From assembly GCA_027486835.1 (NCBI GenBank), contig JAIXOJ010000015.1, positions 1 to 36,991 on the forward strand: a stretch of 36,991 bases of DNA, read 5' to 3'. The notes under the pieces are model-generated. The model had not been told where the DNA came from, ran no database searches, and saw nothing but the letters and a program-made list of their open reading frames with translations. The translations under genes were made by a program, and so were the position numbers. Numbering within the stretch: position 1 is the first letter of the stretch; each line of letters starts with the position of its first letter. Origin of the DNA: Chitinophagaceae bacterium (lineage in GTDB: Bacteria > Bacteroidota > Bacteroidia > Chitinophagales > Chitinophagaceae). Shown piece by piece: positions 16,648 to 25,305 of the stretch.

Positions 16648-17484
16648 ATGGAAATTACTACGGATCAAACCTTAAAATTAGCCATCAATGGCGATATCAA
16701 TGCCTTTCAAACGCTGTTTGCCACTTTCCAGCAGCCGTTAAAATCTTACCTCTACAGGCTAACAACCGACCGCAGCGATGCCGAGGATTTAACGCACGAT
16801 ACTTTTGTAAAAGCTTTTGACAAGGTTTCAACCTATAAAGGCACGGCTTCTTTAAAAACATGGGTGTTTACCATTGCTACCCACCTGGCTTACGACCATT
16901 TGAAAAAACAAAAGCGTTGGTTGCCCGACGCCCAAGACCAATCCAAAGCATTGGCCGGTAGCGATATACGCATCCGCCAAGCCTTTAGTGCCCTTAACAA
17001 CGCTGGCGGCGAAAACACCTATGAAATGAAAGAGCATATTGATTTTTGCTTTACCTGTATTTCCAAAACCCTACCTATAGAAAACCAAGTAGCGTTGATA
17101 CTAAAAGATATTTACGATTTTTCGGTCAATGAAATTTCCCTGATACTAGAAAAAACCGAAGGAGTGGTAAAGCATTTACTGATTGACGCCAGAAAAACAA
17201 TGACGACCATTTTTGACCACCGATGCGCCTTGATCAATAAAAACGGCGTATGCAATCAATGTTCAGAGTTGAACGGGGCATTTAACCCAAAACAAAACAA
17301 ACAAGAGGCTTTGATGAAACTAGAATTGGTAAAAGCCTCCAAAAAGTTTGACAGAGAACAATTGTATGAATTGCGGGCCACGTTGGTAAAAGCCATCGAC
17401 CCCACCCGTGGAAAAGGCGCAGACTTGCAAGATCTGATTATGAAATGCACCAGAGTGGCCATTGGGGAATTGGAACAGATGTAA
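16648..17484 (+). CDS. ECF-like sigma-70 factor with Cys-containing C-terminal extension
   Basis: The 278-residue protein has sigma region 2 (about 20-90; DAEDLTHDTFVKAFDKV and LKTWVFTIATHLAYDHLKK) and region 4 (about 138-190; LPIENQVALILKDIYDFSVNEI). It then extends about 90 residues beyond a normal ECF factor. The extension opens with a Cys cluster (C193, C202, C205, spacing C-x8-C-x2-C, with H191 adjacent) that could bind zinc or sense redox state, then a helical tail. No anti-sigma gene is adjacent, so the extension may itself regulate the factor, as in the ECF41 and ECF42 groups. ATG 16648 is chosen over the TTG at 16642. It probably controls its own operon (inference). Confidence 0.85.
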   Translation: MEITTDQTLKLAINGDINAFQTLFATFQQPLKSYLYRLTTDRSDAEDLTHDTFVKAFDKVSTYKGTASLKTWVFTIATHLAYDHLKKQKRWLPDAQDQSKALAGSDIRIRQAFSALNNAGGENTYEMKEHIDFCFTCISKTLPIENQVALILKDIYDFSVNEISLILEKTEGVVKHLLIDARKTMTTIFDHRCALINKNGVCNQCSELNGAFNPKQNKQEALMKLELVKASKKFDREQLYELRATLVKAIDPTRGKGADLQDLIMKCTRVAIGELEQM

Positions 17485-17552
17485 TTATAGAGAATCTCGA
17501 TTAAAAAAATTCAGCTACTATATTTGCTAGGAAGACGTAATCACCCTTATTT

Positions 17553-18371
17553 ATGCTCTGTAACTTAGACAATGAAATAATTTTTAAAAAAGCTTTTACC
17601 AATAAAACGGTGTTCAAAGCTTTTGTGCGAGATGTTTTAGGCATTGAGGTGGAAGTAGATACTATAGAAACCGAAAAGCGGTTTGCACCCAGGGTGGGTT
17701 ATGTAGATTTTCAACTGGACATTTTTGCCGAAACCACCGACAAAAGGGTTTGCATCGAAATACAACGGGTGGAATATGACCACCATTTCGACCGATTCCT
17801 GCATTATTTCCTGATGTTAATTGCGGAGCAACAAAAGAGCAGCAAAGAATATACACTGGAAAGGACAGTGTATGTGATTGTTGTACTAACAGCGCCCTAC
17901 AAAATCAGCGAGAAAAACGGGAAACCTATTTTGGATGAAGTATTGCTGTTGAAACTAAACCCACAAACATTGCTTGGGGAGGTAAGAGAATTATACGGAC
18001 ATCAGTTTGTTTGCTTAAACCCCAACCATCCCAATACGGAAACACCCAAACCAATAAGAGATTGGCTCGATCTTATTTATCAATCCATACACAGCCCAGA
18101 AAGACCCGTTTTGAATTTGCAAAATGAAGGCATTAAAAAGGCAGTGGAAATTATCAGTTTTGAAAACCTCACGCCAGAAGAAAGAGCACAATCGAAAAAT
18201 CAAGAAGCGGCAAAAATTACTTTGGCCAAAAATGATCATTATTCGAAACGAGAAGAAAAATTTGAAGTTGCAAAAATTGCAATCCAAAAAGGTTTTGACA
18301 ATGTCATTATTTCTGAACTAACCAGATTAACAATTGAGGAAATTGGACAACTCCGTAAAGATTTTGAATAA
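17553..18371 (+). CDS. Rpn family / PD-(D/E)XK nuclease, copy 1
   Basis: The 272-residue protein is of the recombination-promoting nuclease (PD-(D/E)XK transposase-like) family. The putative active site is D56 in VDFQLDIFAE and E69-x-Q71 in CIEIQRV, where Gln replaces the usual Lys, as is common in this family. The nuclease module (1 to about 213) is followed by a 59-residue charged tail ending in FDNVIISELTRLTIEEIGQL, the usual C-terminal helical motif. The module is nearly identical to copy 2 immediately downstream; only residues 9 and one in the YTxERT segment differ up to 213. The tail is unrelated to that of copy 2 except for the final pattern. Rpn proteins are linked to horizontally spread DNA cleavage and phage defence. 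Shared DNA begins about seven bases before the ATG. Confidence 0.85.
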   Translation: MLCNLDNEIIFKKAFTNKTVFKAFVRDVLGIEVEVDTIETEKRFAPRVGYVDFQLDIFAETTDKRVCIEIQRVEYDHHFDRFLHYFLMLIAEQQKSSKEYTLERTVYVIVVLTAPYKISEKNGKPILDEVLLLKLNPQTLLGEVRELYGHQFVCLNPNHPNTETPKPIRDWLDLIYQSIHSPERPVLNLQNEGIKKAVEIISFENLTPEERAQSKNQEAAKITLAKNDHYSKREEKFEVAKIAIQKGFDNVIISELTRLTIEEIGQLRKDFE

Positions 18372-18461
18372 CCATGTTCTTGATTCCACCTTTCTGAGTA
18401 GCGTTAATACATTTAAGCATTTACAAATCTTCACTATTCTTTATTAATTTACCACTTATTT

Positions 18462-19283
18462 ATGCTCTGTAACTTAGACAATGAAGTAATTTTTAAAAAA
18501 GCATTTACCAATAAAACGGTGTTCAAAGCTTTTGTGCGTGATGTTTTAGGCATTGAGGTGGAAGTAGATACCATCGAAACCGAAAAGCGGTTTGCACCCA
18601 GAGTGGGTTATGTGGATTTTCAATTGGATATTTTTGCCGAAACCACCGACAAAAGGGTTTGCATCGAAATACAGCGTGTGGAGTATGACCACCATTTCGA
18701 CCGATTCCTGCACTATTTCCTGATGTTAATTGCGGAGCAACAAAAGAGTAGTAAAGAATATACGCCAGAAAGAACGGTGTATGTGATTGTTGTACTAACA
18801 GCCCCCTACAAAATCAGCGAGAAAAATGGGAAACCCATTTTGGATGAAGTATTGCTGTTGAAACTAAACCCGCAAACATTGCTTGGGGAGGTAAGGGAAT
18901 TATACGGACATCAGTTTGTATGCTTAAACCCCAACCATCCCAATACGGAAACCCCCAAACCAATAAGAGATTGGCTCGATCTTATTTATCAATCTATACA
19001 CAGCCCAGAAAGACCCGTTTTGAATTTGCAAAATGAAGGCATCAAGAAGGCAGTAGAAATTATCAGTTTTGAAAACCTCACCCCAGAGGAGCGTGCGCAA
19101 ACGAAGTTTAATGAGATGCGAAGAATTGTCCTTGCCAAAGAAAGGCTAGCCGGTAGTGACGAAAGGAATATTCAGAATGCATTAAGTGGTATTTCTAAAG
19201 GGTATAGCAACCAAATTATTGCCGACATAACAGGATTATCATTTGAACAAATTGATCAATTACGTAAGGAACAGAAGGAATAG
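18462..19283 (+). CDS. Rpn family / PD-(D/E)XK nuclease, copy 2
   Basis: The 273-residue tandem paralogue of the preceding gene, 90 bases downstream, keeps the same D56 / E69-x-Q71 site. From about residue 214 the sequence switches abruptly to a different 60-residue tail (TKFNEMRRIVLAKERLAG onward, ending YSNQIIADITGLSFEQIDQL). Within the shared module I count roughly 35 silent base changes against two replacements, so the proteins have been held constant by selection or by conversion between selected copies. An in-frame ATG at 19116 (codon 219), just past the switch, could start a 55-residue tail-only product like the short Rpn forms described in enterobacteria; this is speculative. Confidence 0.85.
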   Translation: MLCNLDNEVIFKKAFTNKTVFKAFVRDVLGIEVEVDTIETEKRFAPRVGYVDFQLDIFAETTDKRVCIEIQRVEYDHHFDRFLHYFLMLIAEQQKSSKEYTPERTVYVIVVLTAPYKISEKNGKPILDEVLLLKLNPQTLLGEVRELYGHQFVCLNPNHPNTETPKPIRDWLDLIYQSIHSPERPVLNLQNEGIKKAVEIISFENLTPEERAQTKFNEMRRIVLAKERLAGSDERNIQNALSGISKGYSNQIIADITGLSFEQIDQLRKEQKE

Positions 19284-19306
19284 CTCAATTTTCCATTAAA
19301 TCAAGC

Positions 19307-19338
19307 AAAAAAAATCCCCGCCGTTTAAGGTGGGGATA
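19307..19338 (-). terminator. Terminator for the minus-strand aminotransferase transcript
   Basis: Read on the minus strand, ATCCCCACC and GGCGGGGAT form a stem followed by a run of T (the A-run at 19307-19314). On the plus strand there is no T-run after the stem. Confidence 0.65.
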
Positions 19339-19449
19339 TAAGCGATTGAAATAAACTCAGAAAGCAAATCGGCATGAAGGAACTATAAAAAAGGTGCGCC
19401 AATTTTATAGCGGATGCCTTATGATTCTTTAGCTGTTATAATGTAAACT

Positions 19450-20643
19450 TTATAAAGCTGCATACACTTTTAAAGCTTCTTGCAAACAATCCATAGCAGC
19501 AGAAATATCTTGAACGTTCAATACATAAGCAAAACGAACTTGATTTTTTCCCAGGCCAGAAGTGGCATAAAATCCTGAGCCCGGTGCCAACATTACTGTA
19601 GCATTTTTATAACTGAAAGAAGAAAGCAGCCACTGACAGAACTTGTCCGCATCATCAATTGGCAATTGGGCAATAGCATAAAAAGCACCACTTGGTTTGG
19701 GGCAATAAACGCCGTCCATTTCATTGAGGCGGCGAACGATTAAATCTCTTCTCGCTTTGTACTCCGCTTTTGTTTGATCAAAATAATCAGCCGGTAAATC
19801 CAACGCCGCTTCCCCTGCCATTTGAGCAAACCCTGGTGGGCAAAGTCTAGCTTGTGCAAATTTCATTACTGCTTCAATCAGAGCCTTGTTGCGTGTTACC
19901 AAAGCTCCTATCCTACCCCCACATGCACTGTATCTTTTACTAATAGTGTCCACCATAATCACATGCGCATCCACTCCCAATAAATTAAGAGAAGACATCG
20001 GCATTTCACCTTCATAGTTGAATTCCCGATAGGCTTCATCGCAAAACAAATAGAGTTGGTGTTTTTTTACTAATTCCCCTAATTGCTCCATTTCCTCTTT
20101 GCTATACACATAACCAGTTGGGTTATTGGGATTGCAAATGACAATCGCTTTGGTTCGAGGGGTGAGCTTTTTTTCTAACTCACTTACTGGGGGTAGTGCA
20201 AATCCATTTTCGATAGTTGAGGTTACGGTAACTACGTTTACTCCAGCTTCCGCTGCAAAGCCATGATAGTTGGCATAAAATGGTTCTGGAATTAATACTT
20301 CATCACCATAATCTAAGCAAGCCATGAAGCCAAAAAGTATTGCCTCGCTGCCGCCAGTGGTAATGACTATTTGTTGGTAATCTACAGCAATACCCACACT
20401 TTGATAGTACTTAACCAGCTTCTTTCGATAGGATTCGTTTCCAGCACTATGCCCATACTCTAAAATTTTAAAATCGCTTTTACGTACCGCATCAAGCATG
20501 ATTTGTGGAGTTTCAATATCGGGTTGGCCAATGTTGAGGTGATACACTTTCAAACCTCTTTGCACCGCAGCCTCTGCAAATGGTACTAATTTTCTTATGG
20601 GCGATGAGGGCATTTCTTGCCCTCGTTTACTAATTTCTAACAT
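19450..20643 (-). CDS. PLP-dependent class I/II aminotransferase
   Basis: The 397-residue fold-type I aminotransferase resembles aspartate/aromatic aminotransferases. It has LNIGQPDI (36-43), TTGGSEA (95-101), NPNNPTG (171-177), DEAYREF (202-208) and the PLP lysine K236 in TISKRYSACGGRIG. In most relatives that motif is SLSKxFxxxGxRxG, so Arg-Tyr-Ser after the Lys is a modest variant. The C-terminal substrate-binding Arg is present in NQVRFAYV. The substrate amino acid cannot be deduced. ATG 20643 is chosen; the TTG codon just before it is also in frame. It is a single gene with its own terminator. Confidence 0.9.
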   Translation of the reverse strand: MLEISKRGQEMPSSPIRKLVPFAEAAVQRGLKVYHLNIGQPDIETPQIMLDAVRKSDFKILEYGHSAGNESYRKKLVKYYQSVGIAVDYQQIVITTGGSEAILFGFMACLDYGDEVLIPEPFYANYHGFAAEAGVNVVTVTSTIENGFALPPVSELEKKLTPRTKAIVICNPNNPTGYVYSKEEMEQLGELVKKHQLYLFCDEAYREFNYEGEMPMSSLNLLGVDAHVIMVDTISKRYSACGGRIGALVTRNKALIEAVMKFAQARLCPPGFAQMAGEAALDLPADYFDQTKAEYKARRDLIVRRLNEMDGVYCPKPSGAFYAIAQLPIDDADKFCQWLLSSFSYKNATVMLAPGSGFYATSGLGKNQVRFAYVLNVQDISAAMDCLQEALKVYAAL

Positions 20644-20904
20644 CAAATATGGGTGTAGTTTTTATTAACCCTTTCCTGGATAATCAGGAAAAGAGGTTTT
20701 TCCTTGTGTTGTGGTACAAGGTTGAAGTTCAGTGGTAGAGGGCTACTCTAACAATCGGTTGTTTGGATGAAAAATGAAATTACCAATGCGCTATTACTGC
20801 AAAGCCTTACAAATCTGTGTAAATACGCAGGTTAGTAATTACGGATTGCCATTAATGTATTTAATTTCAATGACGCTTCAAGCTGCTATTTGCTGAGACA
20901 AAAT

Positions 20905-21333
20905 CTAGCGTAATCTATCTGCACTTTTTACCAGTTGCTCATCTTTCCAGATTGCTCGCAAAGCCAATAATAGAAAAACAGGAATGACAAATACGAATGC
21001 TGCAGTTAGATCTAATTTACCCTCGCCTGGAATAAAGTGTTTTGATTCGGCAAAGTATAGCACAATATTTATAATGGAAACAGCAGCAATTGCACCAGTA
21101 ACCATCATCTGCCTTTTACGGTCTTTGTATAAAAAAATAACCACTATTGCCGCTACTGCCTCTGCAATAGTTAATAGTAATAAAGTGAAGTTACTAGCAG
21201 CATTGAGCGCTACAAAAGTTTTGGTAACAGCCGCTCCTATATTTTGATTTCCACTAAAAAAAGAAAAGCGAATCGTTAGAAAAGCAAAAACGGCGGCAAT
21301 CAGTAACCAAATAGATTGAATTCTTTGAATCAT
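20905..21333 (-). CDS. DUF4293 family membrane protein
   Basis: The 142-residue protein starts MIQRIQSIWLLIAAVFAF, the characteristic N-terminus of the Bacteroidota-specific DUF4293 family. It has four hydrophobic segments: about 7-22, 43-65, 72-90 and 105-125. The frame extends 11 codons upstream, but the family start and the position of the first helix support ATG 21333. It is an inner-membrane protein of unknown role. Confidence 0.85.
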   Translation of the reverse strand: MIQRIQSIWLLIAAVFAFLTIRFSFFSGNQNIGAAVTKTFVALNAASNFTLLLLTIAEAVAAIVVIFLYKDRKRQMMVTGAIAAVSIINIVLYFAESKHFIPGEGKLDLTAAFVFVIPVFLLLALRAIWKDEQLVKSADRLR

Positions 21334-21475
21334 ACAGTTGTTAAAATACGCATGGTACGCAGCCATTTGTGCAAACCATGCGTGATGAAAACGTTACTTT
21401 ATACATTTATAATGAAGACGAGCAACAATAAAAACAAGTGTCCGCAACTTTGAAAAAAGGCAAAGACAAAGTGAT

Positions 21476-22756
21476 TTATCCCAATTCTGGGTACAGCGGA
21501 AACTGCTCCATAAATGCATTTACTTCTTTTTTTACTGCGCTAATATTGGCAGTATCATCGGCATTAGTTAGCACACGGTCTATCATATCTACCACAAACT
21601 GAGTGTGCGCCTCAGTAAATCCACGCGTGGTAATAGCTGCTACCCCAAAGCGAATTCCACTGGTTACAAATGCACTTTTATCGTCGAAGGGAACCATATT
21701 TTTATTAGCAGTGATATCCGCAGCAACCAATACTTGTTCGGCTTTTTTACCACTGATGTTTTTATTGCGCAAGTCAATAAGCATCAAGTGATTATCCGTA
21801 CCCCCACTAATGATGTGATAATCTTTTTCAACAAAGGCTTTGGCCATGGCTTGTGCATTTTTCTGTACTTGCAATTGGTACGTAAGAAATTCATCAGTCA
21901 GAATTTCCCCAAAAGCAATGGCTTTTGCAGCAATAACGTGTTGTAGAGGACCTCCTTGAATGCCTGGAAAAACGGCTAAGTCTAGCAAGCTACTCATCAT
22001 GCGGGTATTTCCTTTTGGATCTTTTTGGCCAAAAGGATTTTCAAAATCTTTGCCCATCATAATTACGCCACCTCTTGGACCACGTAACGTTTTATGCGTA
22101 GTAGAGCTTACAAAATGACAATGTTCAAATGGACTGTTGAGTAATCCCTTGGCTATTAGCCCTGCGGGGTGTGCAATATCTGCCCAAACAAAAGCACCCA
22201 CTTCGTCCGCTACAGCTCTGATGCGCTGGTAATCCCAATCGCGGCTGTAGGCACTGGCACCACAAATAATTAATTTCGGACGGAGCTTTCTTGCTTGGCT
22301 TTCAAGCATGTCGTAATCAACCAATCCTGTTTCTTTTACCACACCATAAAAATGTGCTTGATACAGTTTTCCACTATAGTTCACGGCACTTCCGTGGGTT
22401 AGGTGGCCGCCCATACTCAAATCTAATCCTAGGGTAATATCGCCTGGTTGTAATACAGCCAACGCAATGGCAGCGTTAGCTTGTGCACCACTATGCGGCT
22501 GTACATTGGCATATTCTAGGTTAAAAATTTGCTTGAGTCGATCAATGGCCAATTGTTCTGTTTGATCTACAATTTCGCAACCAGCATAATACCTACGCCC
22601 AGGATAGCCCTCAGCATATTTGTTGGTCATTACACTGCCCATTGCTCTCATCACCTGAAGTGAGGTGAAATTTTCACTGGCTATTAGCTCTATGCCATGT
22701 CTTTGGCGTTCTAGTTCCTGATTAATCAGGCCAAAAACCAACTCATCTGTCTGCAT
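21476..22756 (-). CDS. glyA: Serine hydroxymethyltransferase
   Basis: The 426-residue PLP enzyme interconverts serine plus tetrahydrofolate and glycine plus methylenetetrahydrofolate in the cytoplasm, feeding one-carbon metabolism. Diagnostic stretches are [10 protein letters not shown] (23-32), [16 protein letters not shown] (45-60), [11 protein letters not shown] (84-94), [10 protein letters not shown] (191-200) and the PLP-lysine motif [13 protein letters not shown] with Lys222. Length is typical of the family. The open frame begins 25 codons earlier with non-conserved, hydrophobic residues; ATG 22756 (MQTDELVF) matches the usual family start. It appears monocistronic. Confidence 0.96.
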   Translation of the reverse strand: MQTDELVFGLINQELERQRHGIELIASENFTSLQVMRAMGSVMTNKYAEGYPGRRYYAGCEIVDQTEQLAIDRLKQIFNLEYANVQPHSGAQANAAIALAVLQPGDITLGLDLSMGGHLTHGSAVNYSGKLYQAHFYGVVKETGLVDYDMLESQARKLRPKLIICGASAYSRDWDYQRIRAVADEVGAFVWADIAHPAGLIAKGLLNSPFEHCHFVSSTTHKTLRGPRGGVIMMGKDFENPFGQKDPKGNTRMMSSLLDLAVFPGIQGGPLQHVIAAKAIAFGEILTDEFLTYQLQVQKNAQAMAKAFVEKDYHIISGGTDNHLMLIDLRNKNISGKKAEQVLVAADITANKNMVPFDDKSAFVTSGIRFGVAAITTRGFTEAHTQFVVDMIDRVLTNADDTANISAVKKEVNAFMEQFPLYPELG

Positions 22757-23117
22757 CTGCAAGATTTTTATTGAAATTAAATTTTCGCTGAAAAAAATAA
22801 GGCGGCAAAAATAGCTGTTGAACCTTCGCAAGCAACATTATTTAATAACAATGCCTTGATTTCCTTGAATCAAGCGTTGATGTTCCACAAGTACGTGAGG
22901 AATTAATTACGGTCTATTGAGCAAAATGCCTGTAATCTTTTTCAAAAGGGAATGCCTGTATCAACATACGGAAGTTAACATCTAACCCTTCGTACACTAT
23001 TAATAAGGTATCAAACGAAATTCCGTTTATTGAAAACTTGCTGCTATAAAAATGTAAACATTCATTCTGTAACAATAATTGCTTTACTTGCACCAACTAT
23101 AAATTAAAAAAATAAGA
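22757..23117. other. Divergent intergenic region, no gene called
   Basis: This spacer lies between glyA (minus) and the first lipoprotein gene (plus) and must hold promoters for both. A 60-codon minus-strand frame (22914-23096, TTG start) has acceptable composition but no recognisable features or start signals. TTCCTTGAATCAAG near 22861-22874 is a weak dyad. Confidence 0.4.
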
Positions 23118-24104
23118 ATGAAAAAAACTATAGCAATTGTGGGCTTTTCTGCCACTATGATGATTTTTATGTTGTTGGGCTGTAAAAAAGATGATGGTGG
23201 CAGTAACTCCACCCCCGTTTCAGATTCAACCATTCAGGTTTCAGTATTTCAAAACGCAACGGATCAAATCCTTATTCAAAACGATGAAGAATTTATTGAA
23301 CAAGATATTAGTACGGCCTTGGCCAAATCGCTCTACAATTTCGATGGAACTAAAGACTCCGCTTTCGATGGAACGACTCTTGCAGTTGCCTACATCAACA
23401 AATTTGACTACTTCTCTTCTGGAGTTAAAAAATTCAATTTAGCCTATCGGTCTGGAATTGAAATCAACGGCATTTCTAAAAAAGGAATCATTACCGTTGA
23501 ACTAATTAAAGGCACTAAATGGAATGAAAAAGATGCGGTAATTAAAGAAACCTTAGACAGTGTAAGTATCGCTTACAATAACAAAACAAGAACGTACTTA
23601 GGCACTCGCTTTATTACGAACATTAATGGTACATCTAAGTTGGACATTTCCGCCTCAAAACCTTTTGCTTATGCCGTGAGGGTTTATGGTTCAGTAGTTC
23701 ATGAAGACAAAAAAGTAACCAATTATTGGATTGCTCGAAGAAATTCCCTTACAAATAATAGCCCCATTGCTGCTATCCCTACAACTTTTGCAACCGACGG
23801 CGACACTACTGTCAGTTCATCAGTTTGCAGTATGGGCGGTACTTCCCGTAACGGCAATACTTTCTTAGTAAAAGCACCACAAACTTATGTAGCTGCTCAA
23901 GCTTGCAACTACGCAAAACCTTATTTAGGCACTAGAACCTACACCAATACTGCTGATAATAGCAGCTTTACTATATTATATGGTGTAAATGCTGCGGGTA
24001 CACAGTTGGGTAATCCCGCTACAGCTTGTGATTCATTGTATGGCTACAAACTTTCTTGGACAAAAGGAAATGGTCAACTTACATCTGCATTAGTGGCTTA
24101 TTAA
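23118..24104 (+). CDS. Lipoprotein, unknown function, paralogue of the next gene
   Basis: The 328-residue lipoprotein has a classical lipobox (FMLLGCKKDDGG, Cys22) followed by a flexible linker. The mature domain aligns throughout with the product of the following gene. Shared blocks are GKKGIITVELIKGTKW-like, VIKETLDSVSIAYNNKTRTY, VxGSVVHEDKKVTNYWIAR, DGDTTVSSSVCSMGGTSRNG, and a final KLSWTKGN...ALVAY. Paired Cys (SSVCSMGG, QACNY, TACDS) may form disulfides. The pattern suggests an all-beta extracytoplasmic domain. The lysine after the lipid-Cys and the acidic residues beyond suit surface or outer-membrane lipoproteins of this phylum. I do not recognise a named domain. Confidence 0.75.
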   Translation: MKKTIAIVGFSATMMIFMLLGCKKDDGGSNSTPVSDSTIQVSVFQNATDQILIQNDEEFIEQDISTALAKSLYNFDGTKDSAFDGTTLAVAYINKFDYFSSGVKKFNLAYRSGIEINGISKKGIITVELIKGTKWNEKDAVIKETLDSVSIAYNNKTRTYLGTRFITNINGTSKLDISASKPFAYAVRVYGSVVHEDKKVTNYWIARRNSLTNNSPIAAIPTTFATDGDTTVSSSVCSMGGTSRNGNTFLVKAPQTYVAAQACNYAKPYLGTRTYTNTADNSSFTILYGVNAAGTQLGNPATACDSLYGYKLSWTKGNGQLTSALVAY

Positions 24105-24135
24105 TAAACGGTCTCCAACTTAAAATTACATAACT

Positions 24136-24176
24136 AATCCCCGATTAGGCTGCTCTTGCGCCAATCGGGGATTTTT
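24136..24176 (+). terminator. Terminator between the two lipoprotein genes
   Basis: AATCCCCGATT pairs with AATCGGGGATT and is followed by TTTTTG, so the two paralogues are probably transcribed separately. Confidence 0.85.
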
Positions 24177-24290
24177 GTTGGAATAGTTTTCTTGAACACT
24201 ATTTTTTAACAACCATTTTCTTTGATTTTGTGAAACGCTGATTAAACCAGCTTGACAGATTTAGTCTTTACAACTGAACTAAAAATAATA

Positions 24291-25226
24291 ATGATGAAAA
24301 AGACAGTATTAATGCTTTGCTCCCTTTTGGTTATGGTAGTGTTTAGTTTGTCTAGTTGCAAAAAGAAAGACAATACCGACAATACAACTACAGATGAAAC
24401 AGCACTACAATCCACCGTTACCACCAATTCTGCCGATCAATCGAGCGTTCAAAATGATGATGATGTATTTTCTGGCGACGTAGCTAGAGCCACCGATTTT
24501 CAAAATGCTTTTACGCCAATTGTTGGGGTTGATAGCATTGTAAACGACGTGAGTACGGTGGATAGGTCGCTTCTTTCCGCATCTGCCAGACGTTTTTTTA
24601 TTCGTTACAACAACAAACCCTTCAGAGGTATTACCCGCAGTGGAAAAATAACGGTTGAACTGATCAATGGAACGCGTTGGGGTGATATCGGTGCGGTAAT
24701 TAAACAAACTTTCGACACCGTAAAAGTGACTTACAGCAACGGTAAAACCAGAACTTACAATGGAATACGTTTGGTAACCAATGTAACGGGCGGATATTGG
24801 TACAGCGGAAATCCAGATTCTGTAGCACACCGTGTTAGATTTAATGGCTCGGTTACGTACGATAATGGTAGCACCAAAAATTTCTGGATTGCCCGCTTAA
24901 ATAGCTATGTAAAATCAGCCAAAAAATTTTATAGCGATGGAGACACCACCATTTCTGGTAATAAATATACCCAAGGTGGTACTTCACGTTTTGGAAATGC
25001 TTTTACTGTGCAGGCTGCTCAAGTGTACATTGCTGATTCTACCTGTGGTTTCGATAAACCATACTTTGGTAAACGCATTTACACTTCTGATAACCGCGAC
25101 GTGACAATCACTTTCGGGGTGGATGCTAGTGGTAATCAAGTGCCGTTGGGCAACTGTGCTTACGGATATAAAATTGAATGGGTTCGGTTCAATAAACAAA
25201 AAGCTACCGCCATTATAGCTTACTAA
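24291..25226 (+). CDS. Lipoprotein, unknown function, second tandem paralogue
   Basis: The 311-residue lipoprotein has the lipobox FSLSSCKKKD (Cys23) and an Asn/Thr/Asp-rich linker. Its mature domain is homologous to that of the upstream gene, with clear blocks RSGKITVELINGTRWGDIG, VTYSNGKTRTYNGIRLVTNV, NFWIARLN, FYSDGDTTISG and YGYKIEWVRFN. The pair is a tandem duplication old enough that N-terminal linkers and Cys positions have diverged. The frame opens at 24252, but the signal peptide begins at the tandem ATGs 24291 and 24294. Function is unknown; surface exposure is likely but not proven. Confidence 0.75.
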   Translation: MMKKTVLMLCSLLVMVVFSLSSCKKKDNTDNTTTDETALQSTVTTNSADQSSVQNDDDVFSGDVARATDFQNAFTPIVGVDSIVNDVSTVDRSLLSASARRFFIRYNNKPFRGITRSGKITVELINGTRWGDIGAVIKQTFDTVKVTYSNGKTRTYNGIRLVTNVTGGYWYSGNPDSVAHRVRFNGSVTYDNGSTKNFWIARLNSYVKSAKKFYSDGDTTISGNKYTQGGTSRFGNAFTVQAAQVYIADSTCGFDKPYFGKRIYTSDNRDVTITFGVDASGNQVPLGNCAYGYKIEWVRFNKQKATAIIAY

Positions 25227-25257
25227 GCTTTTGAAAAATCACCTCTTGCCCGCTTAG

Positions 25258-25298
25258 AAAAAACCGAGTAGCCATTATCCGCTACTCGGTTTTTTTTG
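25258..25298. terminator. Bidirectional terminator between lipoprotein gene and mnmD
   Basis: CCGAGTAG and CTACTCGG form a stem flanked by AAAAAA on the left and TTTTTTTT on the right, so it can end transcription of both convergent genes. Confidence 0.9.
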
Positions 25299-25305
25299 CT
25301 CATAC

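Noticed and set aside
17553-19283. Insertion sequence or active transposon because the family is also named transposase-like
   Set aside because: There are no terminal inverted repeats or target-site duplications around either gene, and Rpn proteins are not DDE transposases.
22914-23096. 60-codon minus-strand frame between glyA and the lipoprotein gene
   Set aside because: Composition is acceptable, but it has a TTG start, no known motif and lies in the promoter region of two genes; not enough to call.
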